NCBI GenBank assembly: GCA_030152805.1
Contig: JASLIG010000072.1
Location: 1 to 63,553 of the forward strand
Direction: 5' to 3'
DNA from: Solirubrobacterales bacterium
Lineage (GTDB): Bacteria > Actinomycetota > Thermoleophilia > Solirubrobacterales > 70-9
DNA: 63,553 bases
Part shown: positions 8,236-16,855 of the stretch, piece after piece
Layout of the letters: every line of letters begins with the position of its first letter
How positions within the stretch are numbered: the first letter of the stretch is position 1
Notes under the pieces: generated by a model
Database searches by the model: none
Told to the model about the DNA's origin: nothing
Seen by the model: the letters and a program-made list of their open reading frames with translations, nothing else
Translations under genes and position numbers: made by a program

Positions 8236-8304
8236 GCCTTCTGCTCGCGTCCTGCCACATTTGAGGCGCCACGTGTGCGGAAATATCGTCCAGGGTGCTG
8301 AGCA

Positions 8305-8538
8305 ATGGCGGCACATCTGCTTGCAAGCGCAGGCCCTGTGACGGAAATGCTCGGAGAGCTGGCGACGTCGATTGGGTCAGGCATCGTGGTGGGCAGCTTC
8401 GCGACGGGGCTGGGGAGTTTTGCGTCAACCCGGTCGCGGCGTCACGCGGAGCATTGGAGCTTTGTCGGCGGCTATTTCGGCGGAGTCCTTGCGTTGGGAT
8501 CCCTGGGTATTGATATCGTTGGGAGACATTTTGTCTGA
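8305..8538 (+). CDS. Small membrane protein (two-helix)
   Basis: A 77-aa protein with a glycine-rich hydrophobic segment (IGSGIVVGSFATGLGSF, residues 22-40), a short basic loop (TRSRRHAEH) and a second hydrophobic segment (FVGGYFGGVLALGSLGIDIV). This is a hairpin membrane protein with unknown function. The ATG at 8305 is used; a second in-frame ATG at 8347 would remove 14 residues. Its stop overlaps the start of the next small membrane protein, so the two are a coupled pair downstream of the intein gene. Confidence 0.5.
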   Translation: MAAHLLASAGPVTEMLGELATSIGSGIVVGSFATGLGSFASTRSRRHAEHWSFVGGYFGGVLALGSLGIDIVGRHFV

Positions 8539-8746
8539 GGAAATGAAAAGGCTGTTTCGCAACGCCAACATCGGCATTGCCGTCTCGATGTTGATCCTCG
8601 TTGTGGGCTTTGTCTTTCTCTATGACGATGAAGCCGCCCTCAAGGCATTGGGCGCGGTGGCATTCTTCACTGGCCTGGCTGTCCTCCTGGGTTTGAACAT
8701 CCGTGACGAGCGCGCCCGTCGCAAAGAGCCACCTCATACCTCCTAG
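8531..8746 (+). CDS. Small membrane protein (two-helix), coupled to upstream gene
   Basis: From the TTG at 8531 (or the ATG at 8543) the frame encodes about 71 aa with two membrane segments, IGIAVSMLILVVGFVFLY and ALGAVAFFTGLAVLLGL, and a charged tail (RDERARRKEP). It overlaps the preceding stop by 8 bp. Its own stop overlaps the end of the convergent ligase gene by 4 bp. No family is recognised. The amino-acid pattern (hydrophobic helices, charged ends) supports a real gene. Confidence 0.5.
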   Translation: MSEEMKRLFRNANIGIAVSMLILVVGFVFLYDDEAALKALGAVAFFTGLAVLLGLNIRDERARRKEPPHTS

Positions 8747-9690
8747 CCCTCGTCCAGATCCGAGAACAGGCACTCCTCCGGCGCCTTGTCGTCCCTGAAG
8801 CGGTGGAACCGCCCGCCGTGGCGGATCCTCCCGGCGGCGGCGTGGTCGTAGCCGATCTCGATCACCAGCTCGGGGCGCAGGGCGACCCACCCGAGGTCGC
8901 GACCGCCGGTCCAGCGGCTCGGCTCGGCGGTGCCGCTCTCGCCCGTCTCGAGCGGTTCCAGCAGCGTGCGCAGGCTGCGTTTGGTCTCCTGGCTGAAGCC
9001 CGAGATGTGGCCAACCGAGCGCAGCTCGCCGCCGTCGTAGAGGCCGAGGATCAGCGAGCCGACCGTGCCCTCCTCCTTGCCGGGCCGCCAGCCCATCACC
9101 ACGCAGTCGATCGTGCGCTCGCGCTTCACCTTCGCCATCCCCTTGCGCTTGCCGGGGATGTAGGGGGCGTCGAGCTGCTTCGCCATCGTGCCCTCGGTGC
9201 GGCGCAGCCACTCCTCGGCCCGCGCGGTCTCGCGGCTGAGCGTGCTGAGCTCAACCGAGGTCCTGCCAAACAGGCCCTCCAGCCGCTCTCGACGCTTCGC
9301 GAACGGCGCCTCGAGCAGCGCCTCGTCTCCCTCCGCCAGCAGGTCGAAGGCGACGAAGCCGGCGGGGATCTCCCTCGAGAGCAGCGTGATCCGCGAGTCG
9401 GCCGGGTGGATGCGGCTCTGCAGGGCGTCGAATTCGACGTTGCCATCCGCGTCGCGAATGACCAACTCGCCGTCGACGACGTAGCGCCCGAGCGGGAAGC
9501 TCAACTCGGGGAAATAGCGAGAGAGGTTTTTGCCGCCGCGCGACTGGATGTAGGAGTCGGCGCCGTCGACGAAGACGATCGCCCGGAAGCCGTCGAGCTT
9601 CTGCTCGTACGCCCACTCCTCTCCAACCGGCAGCGCTTTGCGGGTCAGCGCCAGCTGCGGTTTGATCGGTGGGGAAAGCGGCAGGTTCAC
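8743..9690 (-). CDS. ligC: ATP-dependent DNA ligase, LigC type
   Basis: A 315-aa protein with the adenylation motif YEQKLDGFRA; Lys31 is the AMP-accepting residue (KxDG). Other nucleotidyltransferase motifs follow: SRGGKNLS (motif Ia), VVDGELVI (III), FVAFDLL (IIIa), GTMAKQLDAPY (IV) and RTIDCVVMGW (V). An OB-fold domain makes up the C-terminal third (LGLYDGGELRSVGHISG). No polymerase or nuclease domain is attached, so it is the short LigC form, which acts in gap and base-excision repair in mycobacteria. It follows the ABC-transporter ATPase gene after 35 bp on the same strand and may share its transcript. Confidence 0.9.
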   Translation of the reverse strand: MNLPLSPPIKPQLALTRKALPVGEEWAYEQKLDGFRAIVFVDGADSYIQSRGGKNLSRYFPELSFPLGRYVVDGELVIRDADGNVEFDALQSRIHPADSRITLLSREIPAGFVAFDLLAEGDEALLEAPFAKRRERLEGLFGRTSVELSTLSRETARAEEWLRRTEGTMAKQLDAPYIPGKRKGMAKVKRERTIDCVVMGWRPGKEEGTVGSLILGLYDGGELRSVGHISGFSQETKRSLRTLLEPLETGESGTAEPSRWTGGRDLGWVALRPELVIEIGYDHAAAGRIRHGGRFHRFRDDKAPEECLFSDLDEG

Positions 9691-9725
9691 CTCACCGACA
9701 GTTTGCCGGGCCGGGCTCAGACGGG

Positions 9726-11372
9726 TCAGACGGCCTGCCGCCGCGCCCGCGCCTCGCGCGGGTCGGGAATCGGCACGGCGGCGAGCAGTTGCTTCGTGTA
9801 GGCGTCGCTGGGGCGCTCGCAGACCGCGTCGGCGGGCCCTTCCTCGACGATCTTGCCCCGGTGCATCACCGCGATCCGGTCGGAGACGTGGCGGACGACG
9901 CCGATGTCGTGGGCGACGAAGACGTAGGTGAGGCCGAACTCGCTCTGCAGCTCGGAGAGCAGGTCGAGGATCTGGGCGCGGATCGAGACGTCGAGGGCGG
10001 AGACCGGCTCGTCGGCGACGATCAGTTTCGGTCGCAGCGCCAGCGCCCGCGCGATCCCGATCCGCTGCCGCTGCCCACCGGAGAACTCGTGCGGGAAGCG
10101 GTCGAAGTGCTCGGCGGCGAGGCCGACGCGGTCGAGCAGCCGCTGAGCCTCGCGGCGCAGCTCGGCGCCGCTCACCTCGCCCTGCAGGCGCAGCGGCTCG
10201 CCGACGATCTGGCCGACTCGCTTGCGCGGGTTGAGCGAGGCGTAGGGATCCTGGAAGACCATCTGCATCTCGCGCCGCAGCGGTCGCATCTCCCGCCGCG
10301 AGAGCCCGGCGATCTCGCGTCCCTCGAAGCGCACCGAGCCCGCGCTCGGCGCGAGCAGCTGCAGGATCGTGCGCGAGAGGGTCGTCTTGCCGCTGCCCGA
10401 CTCACCGACGAGGCCGAGAGTTTCGCCCCGGCGCACGCTGAAGCTGACGCCGTCGACGGCCCGCACCCGGTCGACCTCGCGGTCGAAGAGCAGTCCCCTC
10501 TTGATCGGGAAGTGCTTGACCAGGTCGGTGACCTCGAGCAGGGGCTCGCTCTGGCTCGGCGGCCGCAGTGGCGGCGCCGCATCGAGCCGCACAACCGCGT
10601 CGAGGAGGCCGCGGGTGTAGGGGTCGGCGGGCGAGTAGAAGACCTCGTCGAGGTCGCCGCGCTCGACGACCGCTCCCCCGTGCATGACCAGCACCCGGTC
10701 GGCGACCTCGGCGACGACGCCGAGGTCGTGCGTGATCAGGATCGTCGCCAGCCCCCGCTCGCGGTTGAGCCGCTCGAGCAGGGCGAGGATCTGCGCCTGC
10801 ACGGTGACGTCGAGCGCCGTCGTCGGCTCGTCGGCGATCAGCACTTCGGGGTCGAGCGCCAGCGCCATCGCGATCATCGCCCGCTGGCGCATCCCACCCG
10901 AGAATTCGTGCGGGTAGCTGTCGACGAGCCGCTCCGCATCCGGGATCCCAACCGAGTCGAGCAGCTCGATCGCCCGCTCGCGGGCCTCGTCCTTGCCGAC
11001 CTCGCCGCGGTGGGCGCGGATCGCCTCGGCGATCTGGCGACCGATCCTGTAGACGGGGTTGAAGGAGGTCATCGGGTCCTGGAAGACCATCCCGATGCGC
11101 GAGCCGCGCACCTCTCGCAGTTTCCGCTCGCTCGCGTCGATCAGCTCCGCCTCACCCAACCGCACCGAGCCCGCGATCTCCGCGTTCGGCGAGCGGGTCA
11201 GGCCGAGGATCGTCTGCGCGGTGACGCTCTTGCCCGAGCCAGACTCGCCGACGATCGCCAGCACCTCCCCCGGCGCCAGCTCGAAGGAGACGCCGTCGAC
11301 CGCCTGCACGTGACCGCTCTGCGTGGCGAATCCCACGCGCAGATCCCGCACCGAAAGCAGCGGCTCGCTCAT
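9726..11372 (-). CDS. Peptide/nickel-type ABC transporter, fused double ATPase (DppD-DppF)
   Basis: A 548-aa protein with two complete ABC ATPase halves. Half 1 has Walker A GESGSGKSVT, signature FSGGMRQR and Walker B VLIADEPTTALD. Half 2 has GESGSGKTTL, FSGGQRQR and LIVADEPVSALD. Each half ends in the oligopeptide-type tail (YTRGLLDAV, YTKQLLAAV). It drives uptake through the two permeases encoded just upstream and overlaps the DppB-like gene by 4 bp. The one-protein fusion replaces the separate D and F subunits. The cytoplasmic location is standard. The substrate cannot be read from the ATPase. Confidence 0.92.
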   Translation of the reverse strand: MSEPLLSVRDLRVGFATQSGHVQAVDGVSFELAPGEVLAIVGESGSGKSVTAQTILGLTRSPNAEIAGSVRLGEAELIDASERKLREVRGSRIGMVFQDPMTSFNPVYRIGRQIAEAIRAHRGEVGKDEARERAIELLDSVGIPDAERLVDSYPHEFSGGMRQRAMIAMALALDPEVLIADEPTTALDVTVQAQILALLERLNRERGLATILITHDLGVVAEVADRVLVMHGGAVVERGDLDEVFYSPADPYTRGLLDAVVRLDAAPPLRPPSQSEPLLEVTDLVKHFPIKRGLLFDREVDRVRAVDGVSFSVRRGETLGLVGESGSGKTTLSRTILQLLAPSAGSVRFEGREIAGLSRREMRPLRREMQMVFQDPYASLNPRKRVGQIVGEPLRLQGEVSGAELRREAQRLLDRVGLAAEHFDRFPHEFSGGQRQRIGIARALALRPKLIVADEPVSALDVSIRAQILDLLSELQSEFGLTYVFVAHDIGVVRHVSDRIAVMHRGKIVEEGPADAVCERPSDAYTKQLLAAVPIPDPREARARRQAV

Positions 11373-12325
11373 CGCGCCTCCGTCCCGAGGCGGATGCGCG
11401 GATCCAGCCAGGCGTAGGCGATGTCGACCAGGGCATTGAAGAGAACGACGAAGAAGGCGCCGAAGAGGACGATCGCCATGATCGGGGGCAGGTCGGTGTT
11501 GATCAGCGATTCGTAGGCGTACTGGCCGATCCCGTTGAGGCTGAAGATCGCTTCGACGACGATCGCTCCAGCCAGCAGGGCGCCGAAGTCAAGCCCGAAA
11601 AGGGTGATGATCGGAATCAAGGAGTTGCGCAATACGTGTCGGGTCATCACCTGCCGCTCGCTCAGGCCCTTGGCCCGTGCGGTTCGCACGTAGTCCTCGT
11701 TCATCGCGTCGAGCATGTTGGAGCGCAGCACGCGGCTGTAGATGCCGACGTAGACGATCGCCAGCGTCGCCCAGGGCAGAATCAGGTGTTCACCCCATTC
11801 GAGCGGATTTTCGGCGAACTCCACGTATCCCCCCGAGGGGAAGATTTCGGTTTGGTAGGTGAGGTAGTTGAGCAGGATCGCCGCCAGCCAGAAGACGGGA
11901 ATCGAAATTCCGGTAACGGCGACGATCGTCAGCACCCGGTCGAGCAGGCCGCCGGCCCGCACCGCCGAGAGGTAGCCGAAGAGGATGCCGAAGAACATCC
12001 AGATCACGGCGGCTCCGATGCAGAGCGAGAAGGTCGCCGGAATGCCTTCGACGACCCGTTCGTCGACGTTTTCCCGCCCTTCGTAGGAGATCACGTCGCC
12101 GCTGAAGATCTTCTTCATCATCGTCAGGTACTGCTGGGGCAGCGAGTCGTCGAATCCCCATTCCTCGGTGATGTTCTCGACCAGGATCGGGGTCGCGTTC
12201 TTGCCCGCCATCCGCAGCGCCGGGTCCGAGTTGGGGATGACGTTGAAGATGAGGAAGGTGAGGACGGAGACGGCGAAGAGCACGGCGACCATCCCGCCAA
12301 GGCGTCGGACGACGAAGCGGGCCAT
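11369..12325 (-). CDS. ABC transporter permease, DppB/OppB type
   Basis: A 318-aa integral membrane protein. The opening RFVVRRLGGMVAVLFAVSVL, the periplasmic stretch after TM1 and the EAA loop (YVRTARAKGLSERQVMTRHV) are typical of DppB permeases. About six membrane spans are visible. It overlaps the start of the ATPase gene by 4 bp and abuts the DppC-like gene at 12325, which precedes it. This B/C order is the reverse of the usual arrangement. It forms the channel with the DppC-like partner. Confidence 0.92.
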   Translation of the reverse strand: MARFVVRRLGGMVAVLFAVSVLTFLIFNVIPNSDPALRMAGKNATPILVENITEEWGFDDSLPQQYLTMMKKIFSGDVISYEGRENVDERVVEGIPATFSLCIGAAVIWMFFGILFGYLSAVRAGGLLDRVLTIVAVTGISIPVFWLAAILLNYLTYQTEIFPSGGYVEFAENPLEWGEHLILPWATLAIVYVGIYSRVLRSNMLDAMNEDYVRTARAKGLSERQVMTRHVLRNSLIPIITLFGLDFGALLAGAIVVEAIFSLNGIGQYAYESLINTDLPPIMAIVLFGAFFVVLFNALVDIAYAWLDPRIRLGTEAR

Positions 12326-13380
12326 CAGACCGCCGTACCCTCCGGCTCGCTGGCGCCGGCGTGGATCTCCAGGCGCAGTTTCGAGCGGGGGTCGAGCGCG
12401 TCGCGCAGCCCGTCGCCGAAGACGTTGATCGAGAGCACCGTGAGCATCAGCATCGAGCCCGGCAGCACGGTCAGCAGCGGGGCGCTGGTGATCAGCTCGA
12501 AGCCGCTGCCGATCATCGTCCCCCAGGAGGTGTTCGGCGCTTGCACACCGACGCCGAGGAAGGAGAGCATCGACTCGAGCAGCATCGCGTTGGCGACGCC
12601 GAGGGTGAAGAAGACGATGATCGTCGAGGCGAGATTGGGTAGCAGCTCACGGAAGATGACCCGCGGCGCGCCGGCGCCCTGTGCCTCTGCCGCTTCGACG
12701 AACTCCTTCTCGCGCAGGGACAGCACCTCGCCGCGGATCGGCCGCGCCATGTACGGGACGTAGACGGTGCCGATGATCAGGATCGGGATCCAGATCGAGC
12801 TGCCCGAGAGCTTCAATGGGCCGATCTGGAGGCCACCGACGGCCAGCGCCAATCCCAGAGCGATCGCCAGCAGAATGACCGGGAAGGCCCAGATCACGTC
12901 CATCGTGCGGGCGATCACGGTGTCGGTCCAACCGCGGTAGTAGCCGGCGAGCAGGCCGAGCAGCGTCGCCACCAGGGTGGTCAGCAGCGCCGCGGAGAAG
13001 CCGACGAGGAGGGAGGTCCGCCCCCCGTACATCAGCCGCACCATCTCGTCGCGGCCGAGGCGGCCGTCCGCGCCGAGGAAGAACTTGCCGCCCGCTTCGA
13101 ACCACTGCGGCCCGATCGGCCTGCCGCTCGGATTGACGACTTCGCGCTTTTCGCCGTCGACTTCGAGCTTCTGCAGGGTGTGGGTCGAGTTGGGGCCTGT
13201 GTGGGCGACGCTGTCGGCCCAAATCGGCGCCGCCAGCGAGAAGAGGACGATCAGGACGAAGAGGCCGCCGAAGGCGAGCGCGACCCGGTTACGGCGCAGA
13301 CGTCGCCAGGCGAGCCGCCAGGGACCGCCCGCCGCCTCGCGGGCGGCCTCCTCGGCATTGGGCTGGGAGGCCACCCGCAT
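12325..13380 (-). CDS. ABC transporter permease, DppC/OppC type
   Basis: A 351-aa integral membrane protein opening with the OppC N-terminus WRLAWRRLRRNRVALAFGGLF. After TM1 comes a long extracytoplasmic segment of about 80 residues (GPNSTHTLQKLEVDG through FFLGADGRLGRDEM). The LGAD/GRDE part is the conserved OppC stretch. The EAA loop reads FVEAAEAQGAGAPRVIFREL. It sits between the binding-protein gene (22-bp gap) and the DppB-like gene (1-bp overlap), so it is part of the same operon. Confidence 0.92.
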   Translation of the reverse strand: MRVASQPNAEEAAREAAGGPWRLAWRRLRRNRVALAFGGLFVLIVLFSLAAPIWADSVAHTGPNSTHTLQKLEVDGEKREVVNPSGRPIGPQWFEAGGKFFLGADGRLGRDEMVRLMYGGRTSLLVGFSAALLTTLVATLLGLLAGYYRGWTDTVIARTMDVIWAFPVILLAIALGLALAVGGLQIGPLKLSGSSIWIPILIIGTVYVPYMARPIRGEVLSLREKEFVEAAEAQGAGAPRVIFRELLPNLASTIIVFFTLGVANAMLLESMLSFLGVGVQAPNTSWGTMIGSGFELITSAPLLTVLPGSMLMLTVLSINVFGDGLRDALDPRSKLRLEIHAGASEPEGTAV

Positions 13381-13402
13381 ATTGTGAGGCTGCGGCCGGG
13401 CG

Positions 13403-15031
13403 CTACTTCAGTTCGAAGCTGGCCAGCGAGTGGCCGTAGGCCGGGTTGAAGACGACGCTGTCGAGGTTGATCTGGTCGTCGACGAAGGTCGAGAGCGTGT
13501 TGGTCCCGTAAGGAGCCATCGGCGCCAGTTCCATGTAGGAGCGGTCGAGTTCCGCGTATTCGGTTTCCTGCTGCGAGTCGAGCGGTTCTTCCGACAGTTT
13601 GGCGATCTTCTCGTTCAGTTCCGGCACGTCGATGCGGGCGAAGTTGGTGTTCCCGGTCGGCGCGATCGATTCCCCGCTCAGCAGCGGCTGGAAGAAGGCG
13701 TTCGGATTTGGGTAGTCGGCGAAGTAGGCGAGCCAACCGGTGTCGAGGTCGGGCGTCGTTTCGTTGCCGATGATCTGGTAGTAGTTGTCGGCGTTGATCG
13801 TCTTCAGCTTGGCGTTGAAACCGAGCTTGTTGAGCACGTCCTGATAGTAGGCGCCCGCTTCGTCGTTGGGGCTTTCGTTGTCGGTCCAGACCGTGATGTC
13901 GCGGTCGGAGGGATTGGCTTCCGCCAGCAGTTCCTTCGCCTTGGCCATGCTGTGGGGGTAGAGGTCGAGTGCCTCGAAGCCCGGCACCCCCTCGGGCAGG
14001 ATCTGGTGAGCCGCTGCCATCGAGCCGGCGTAGATCCTTTCCAGCGCGTCCGTGTCCACCGCGTAGTTGACCGCCTGGCGGACCTTGGCGTCGTCGAAGG
14101 GCGCCTCTTCGGTGTTCATCCAGAACATGTAGATGTTGAGCGCGTGCTCGATCCGGAACTGGGTCCCTTCGTATTTGTTGACGATCGCTTCCCGCTGGTC
14201 GGAGGGCACCGGCGGCTGCATCCACATCGTCTTGTTGCGCTCGATGTCGTTGACCTGGGTCGCGTCGTTGCGCACGACGCTGATCTCGATCTTGTTGAAG
14301 TGGCCGGCGGGCACCTCGCTGACCTGCGGACCGTTGTCCTTGGCCCAGTGGGGGTTGCGCGCGTAGGACCAGCTGCGCCCCTTCTCGACCTTGGAGATCA
14401 TGTAGGGACCGGTCGCGGGCGGCGGGTCAGCGGTCAGGTTGCGGGCCGGCGTGCCGGCCGGTAGCGGCGCGACGAAGAGCATGGCGAGCTCGTTGGTGAA
14501 CGATCCGTGCGGAGCGGTCAGCTCGATTTCGATCTTGCCGCTCTTGTCGTCGGTCTCGATGCCGGAGATGCCGCCCTTCTTCGTCTTGGCGAACTCTTCG
14601 GCGCCGACGATTCCTTCGTAATAGAACGAGCCCGGCGAACTGATCTTGAAGAGCCGTTCCACGGTGCTCGCGAAGTCGGAGGCCTTGACCGGGGTGCCGT
14701 CGGAGTACTTGAGGCCCTTGCGCAGGGTCAGCGTGTAGGTCTTGCCGCCGTTGCTGATCTTCGGCAGGCCCTCGGCGAGGCCGGGGACGACCTTGCTCCC
14801 TTCCGGCCCGTTGACGCGCTTGTAGGTGAGCAGCGGCAGGTAGGTGTCGAACATCGCCGTCCAGCCTTCTTGCAGGTAGGAGAGCTGGGGATCGAGGAAG
14901 TCCGGGAACGAGGCAAAGCTGCCGGTCAGCGTGCCGCCTTCCTTGTCGCTGGAGCTGCCGCAGGCGCTGAGACCTGTGGCGCTGGCGGCAACCAGCCCGA
15001 ATACCAGCAGAACGAGACCAAGCTTCTTCAA
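13403..15031 (-). CDS. Extracellular solute-binding lipoprotein, family 5 (DppA/OppA type)
   Basis: A 542-aa lipoprotein: hydrophobic leader ending in LSAC with Cys24 as the lipidated residue, then the family-5 binding-protein fold (LAEGLPKISNGGKTYTLTLR, GLKYSDGTPVKASDF, ATGPYMISK, AVNYAVDTDAL). It delivers peptides or nickel/other ligands to the two permeases. The TTG at 15031 is chosen because GGAGG lies about 8 nt upstream and the leader starts with Met-Lys-Lys. It starts immediately after the stop of the MFS gene, so the MFS protein heads the operon. Confidence 0.92.
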   Translation of the reverse strand: MKKLGLVLLVFGLVAASATGLSACGSSSDKEGGTLTGSFASFPDFLDPQLSYLQEGWTAMFDTYLPLLTYKRVNGPEGSKVVPGLAEGLPKISNGGKTYTLTLRKGLKYSDGTPVKASDFASTVERLFKISSPGSFYYEGIVGAEEFAKTKKGGISGIETDDKSGKIEIELTAPHGSFTNELAMLFVAPLPAGTPARNLTADPPPATGPYMISKVEKGRSWSYARNPHWAKDNGPQVSEVPAGHFNKIEISVVRNDATQVNDIERNKTMWMQPPVPSDQREAIVNKYEGTQFRIEHALNIYMFWMNTEEAPFDDAKVRQAVNYAVDTDALERIYAGSMAAAHQILPEGVPGFEALDLYPHSMAKAKELLAEANPSDRDITVWTDNESPNDEAGAYYQDVLNKLGFNAKLKTINADNYYQIIGNETTPDLDTGWLAYFADYPNPNAFFQPLLSGESIAPTGNTNFARIDVPELNEKIAKLSEEPLDSQQETEYAELDRSYMELAPMAPYGTNTLSTFVDDQINLDSVVFNPAYGHSLASFELK

Positions 15032-15032
15032 G

Positions 15033-16361
15033 TCACAACCTCCGAGTCAGGCCGGGTGCGGACTGGGGAACCTCTCCCACTGGAATCAACTCCACCATAA
15101 TCTCCGCCTCGGCGTCAACGGTCTTTCCGTCCGCCTTTTCCCTGCTTTCAGGCCATTTCCTGCCCATTATGGGTACGGCCGAGGTAGCGATGGCCAGCAC
15201 CCCGATGCCGGCGACGAGGAAGGTGGTGCGGGGATCGGTGGCGGTGGCGATGAGTCCGCCGAGCAGGTAGCCGACGCCCGGCATGGCTGCGCCGATCGAC
15301 TCCAGCACGCTCATCACCCGTGCCTGCATGCCGGCGATGGTCAGCTCCTGCACGGCGCTGATCGCACTCACCCACTGCACGCCGTTGCCGGCGCCTCCCA
15401 CGACCGACGCCGCGCAGGCGGCGGCCAGGGTGGGGGCGGCGGCGAGGCCGAGGTAGCCGGCGCCGACCGCGATCGTGCTGAAGAAGAGCAGCACCGGCAA
15501 CGGCGCCCGCCGCACGCGGGCGAAGACGATGCCGCCGATCACCATGCCCACTCCCCAGCTGGCCAGCAACAGGCCGTAGCCGGAGTCGCTGGTGCCGAGC
15601 GTCTGCTTGGTGTAGATCACCTCGACCGGGATCACCGCGGCGAAGAAGACGAAGGCGGCCCCCTGGGCGACGAGCAGCCGCCGCAGCGTCGCTTTCTCGC
15701 GGATGTAGGCGATGCCGGCACGAAGGCGTTCGCGGGCCCCGCCCGGGTCGGGCTCGGCCTGGGGCAGGGGCCCGGCGGTGAGCAGGATGCAGGCGATCGC
15801 GTAGAAGGAGACGGCGTCGAGCAGCAGCGCCGACTGGACGCCGAAGCCGGCGACGATCAGGCCGGCGATGCCGGGACCGACCGCGGCGCTGCCGGTGAAG
15901 GCGACGTTGAGCACGGCGTTGCCCGAGCGCAGTTCTCCGGTCGGCTCGAGCAGGGCGGCGGTGACGGCCCGGGTCAGGGCGCGGCCGGTCAGCGCCAGCG
16001 CCCCGTCGACGACGGCCAGGGCGACGACGCCGGCGAGGAAGAAGTTGTCGCCGGCGAGCAGGGCGAGGGCGGCGAAGGCAGCCGCCTCGCCGCAGTAGAT
16101 CATCGGCAGGGCGAAGCGCGGCGGCGGTTGCTCAACCCGCGCGACCAGGATCGGCGCCACCAGAGCGGGCAGAAATCTCGTGCCGAGGAAGAGGACCGCG
16201 GTCGCCAGGGCGCTCCCGGTGCGGTCGAAGACGAGCACCGAGAGGGCGACGATCCCCATCCAATCGCCCAGCTCGTTGACCCCGTAGCTCGTGGCCAGGC
16301 GCCGGAATTGCGGCTTTCTCAGGGGGTCCGTTAGGCGTGATCTACGCATAGGTGGCCGCAC
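15033..16361 (-). CDS. MFS transporter (12-TM, efflux type)
   Basis: A 442-aa major facilitator superfamily protein of the MFS_3/enterobactin-exporter-like group. It has about 12 hydrophobic spans, beginning PLRKPQFRRLATSYGVNELG. The GxxxDRxGxR-type loop is represented by VFDRTGSALA after TM2, and basic residues fall at the cytoplasmic loops. The gene precedes the binding protein with a 1-bp gap and is first in a likely five- or six-gene operon (MFS, binding protein, two permeases, ATPase, ligase). An exporter next to an importer hints at one substrate handled in both directions, but this is inference. Confidence 0.85.
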   Translation of the reverse strand: MRPPMRRSRLTDPLRKPQFRRLATSYGVNELGDWMGIVALSVLVFDRTGSALATAVLFLGTRFLPALVAPILVARVEQPPPRFALPMIYCGEAAAFAALALLAGDNFFLAGVVALAVVDGALALTGRALTRAVTAALLEPTGELRSGNAVLNVAFTGSAAVGPGIAGLIVAGFGVQSALLLDAVSFYAIACILLTAGPLPQAEPDPGGARERLRAGIAYIREKATLRRLLVAQGAAFVFFAAVIPVEVIYTKQTLGTSDSGYGLLLASWGVGMVIGGIVFARVRRAPLPVLLFFSTIAVGAGYLGLAAAPTLAAACAASVVGGAGNGVQWVSAISAVQELTIAGMQARVMSVLESIGAAMPGVGYLLGGLIATATDPRTTFLVAGIGVLAIATSAVPIMGRKWPESREKADGKTVDAEAEIMVELIPVGEVPQSAPGLTRRL

Positions 16362-16375
16362 GAACTACTGCATTT

Positions 16376-16404
16376 ATGCACAAGATTTGCTGCAGATGCA
16401 CAAG
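16376..16404 (-). promoter_or_regulatory. Direct repeats upstream of the MFS/ABC operon (possible operator)
   Basis: On the plus strand ATGCACAAG occurs at 16376-16384 and again at 16396-16404, exactly 20 bp apart. A related CTGCGCAAG lies at 16428-16436. They lie 15-75 bp upstream of the MFS start. Two helical turns between copies fits binding on one DNA face. No regulator gene is adjacent. Confidence 0.3.
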
Positions 16405-16855
16405 TTTCCGCCAAGCTGTGCTACAAACTGCGCAAGCAACGAATGAGTTTCAGATCGCACTGCGCAATCTGAGGGCCTCTACTCGACACGAAGGGAATTG
16501 GCATGGGCTTCCACAGCTAGACCACAGCTAGATCTTTACGACACGAACGCTACTTGCAACGTTCGATGTTCTTTTTGCGAAGGGCACCCCTCGTCGGGTG
16601 CCCTTCGCTTTTTTCGGGATCGATCTCTCGAATCCCCCGCTCGGCCCGCATCGCGCCCCCCTTCTGGCGCGAGTCGGCGCTTGGGAAGCTCCTCGCAAAG
16701 CGGCTGACCGCCTTGCTTGCAGGCACTTTCCCGGCTAACTTGACTCGCGCAAGTAGCGTTCGGTTTGAGCCAGTCGTCCCAAGCGCAGGAAGCGAGCTTC
16801 GGTTCGTGAACCTGTAGGGGCCGGCGCGCCGACCGCGACGCCGTAAACCAGGCCG
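16405..16855. other. Intergenic region with orphan terminator
   Basis: No convincing gene. A CACAGCTAGA direct repeat lies near 16510-16530 and the plus-strand terminator at 16577-16614. The rest, up to the HD-GYP start, shows no codon pattern, riboswitch motif or tRNA that I recognise. Confidence 0.5.
16577..16614 (+). terminator. Rho-independent terminator (13-bp stem, T6)
   Basis: A perfect stem GCGAAGGGCACCC / GGGTGCCCTTCGC with a 6-nt loop is followed by six T. The orientation is plus, yet no plus-strand gene ends here, so it may end an unannotated small RNA that begins in 16400-16560. Confidence 0.85.

Noticed and set aside
16498..16707. Plus-strand protein gene of 69 aa
   Set aside because: It runs through the strong terminator stem and has no RBS or protein-like composition.
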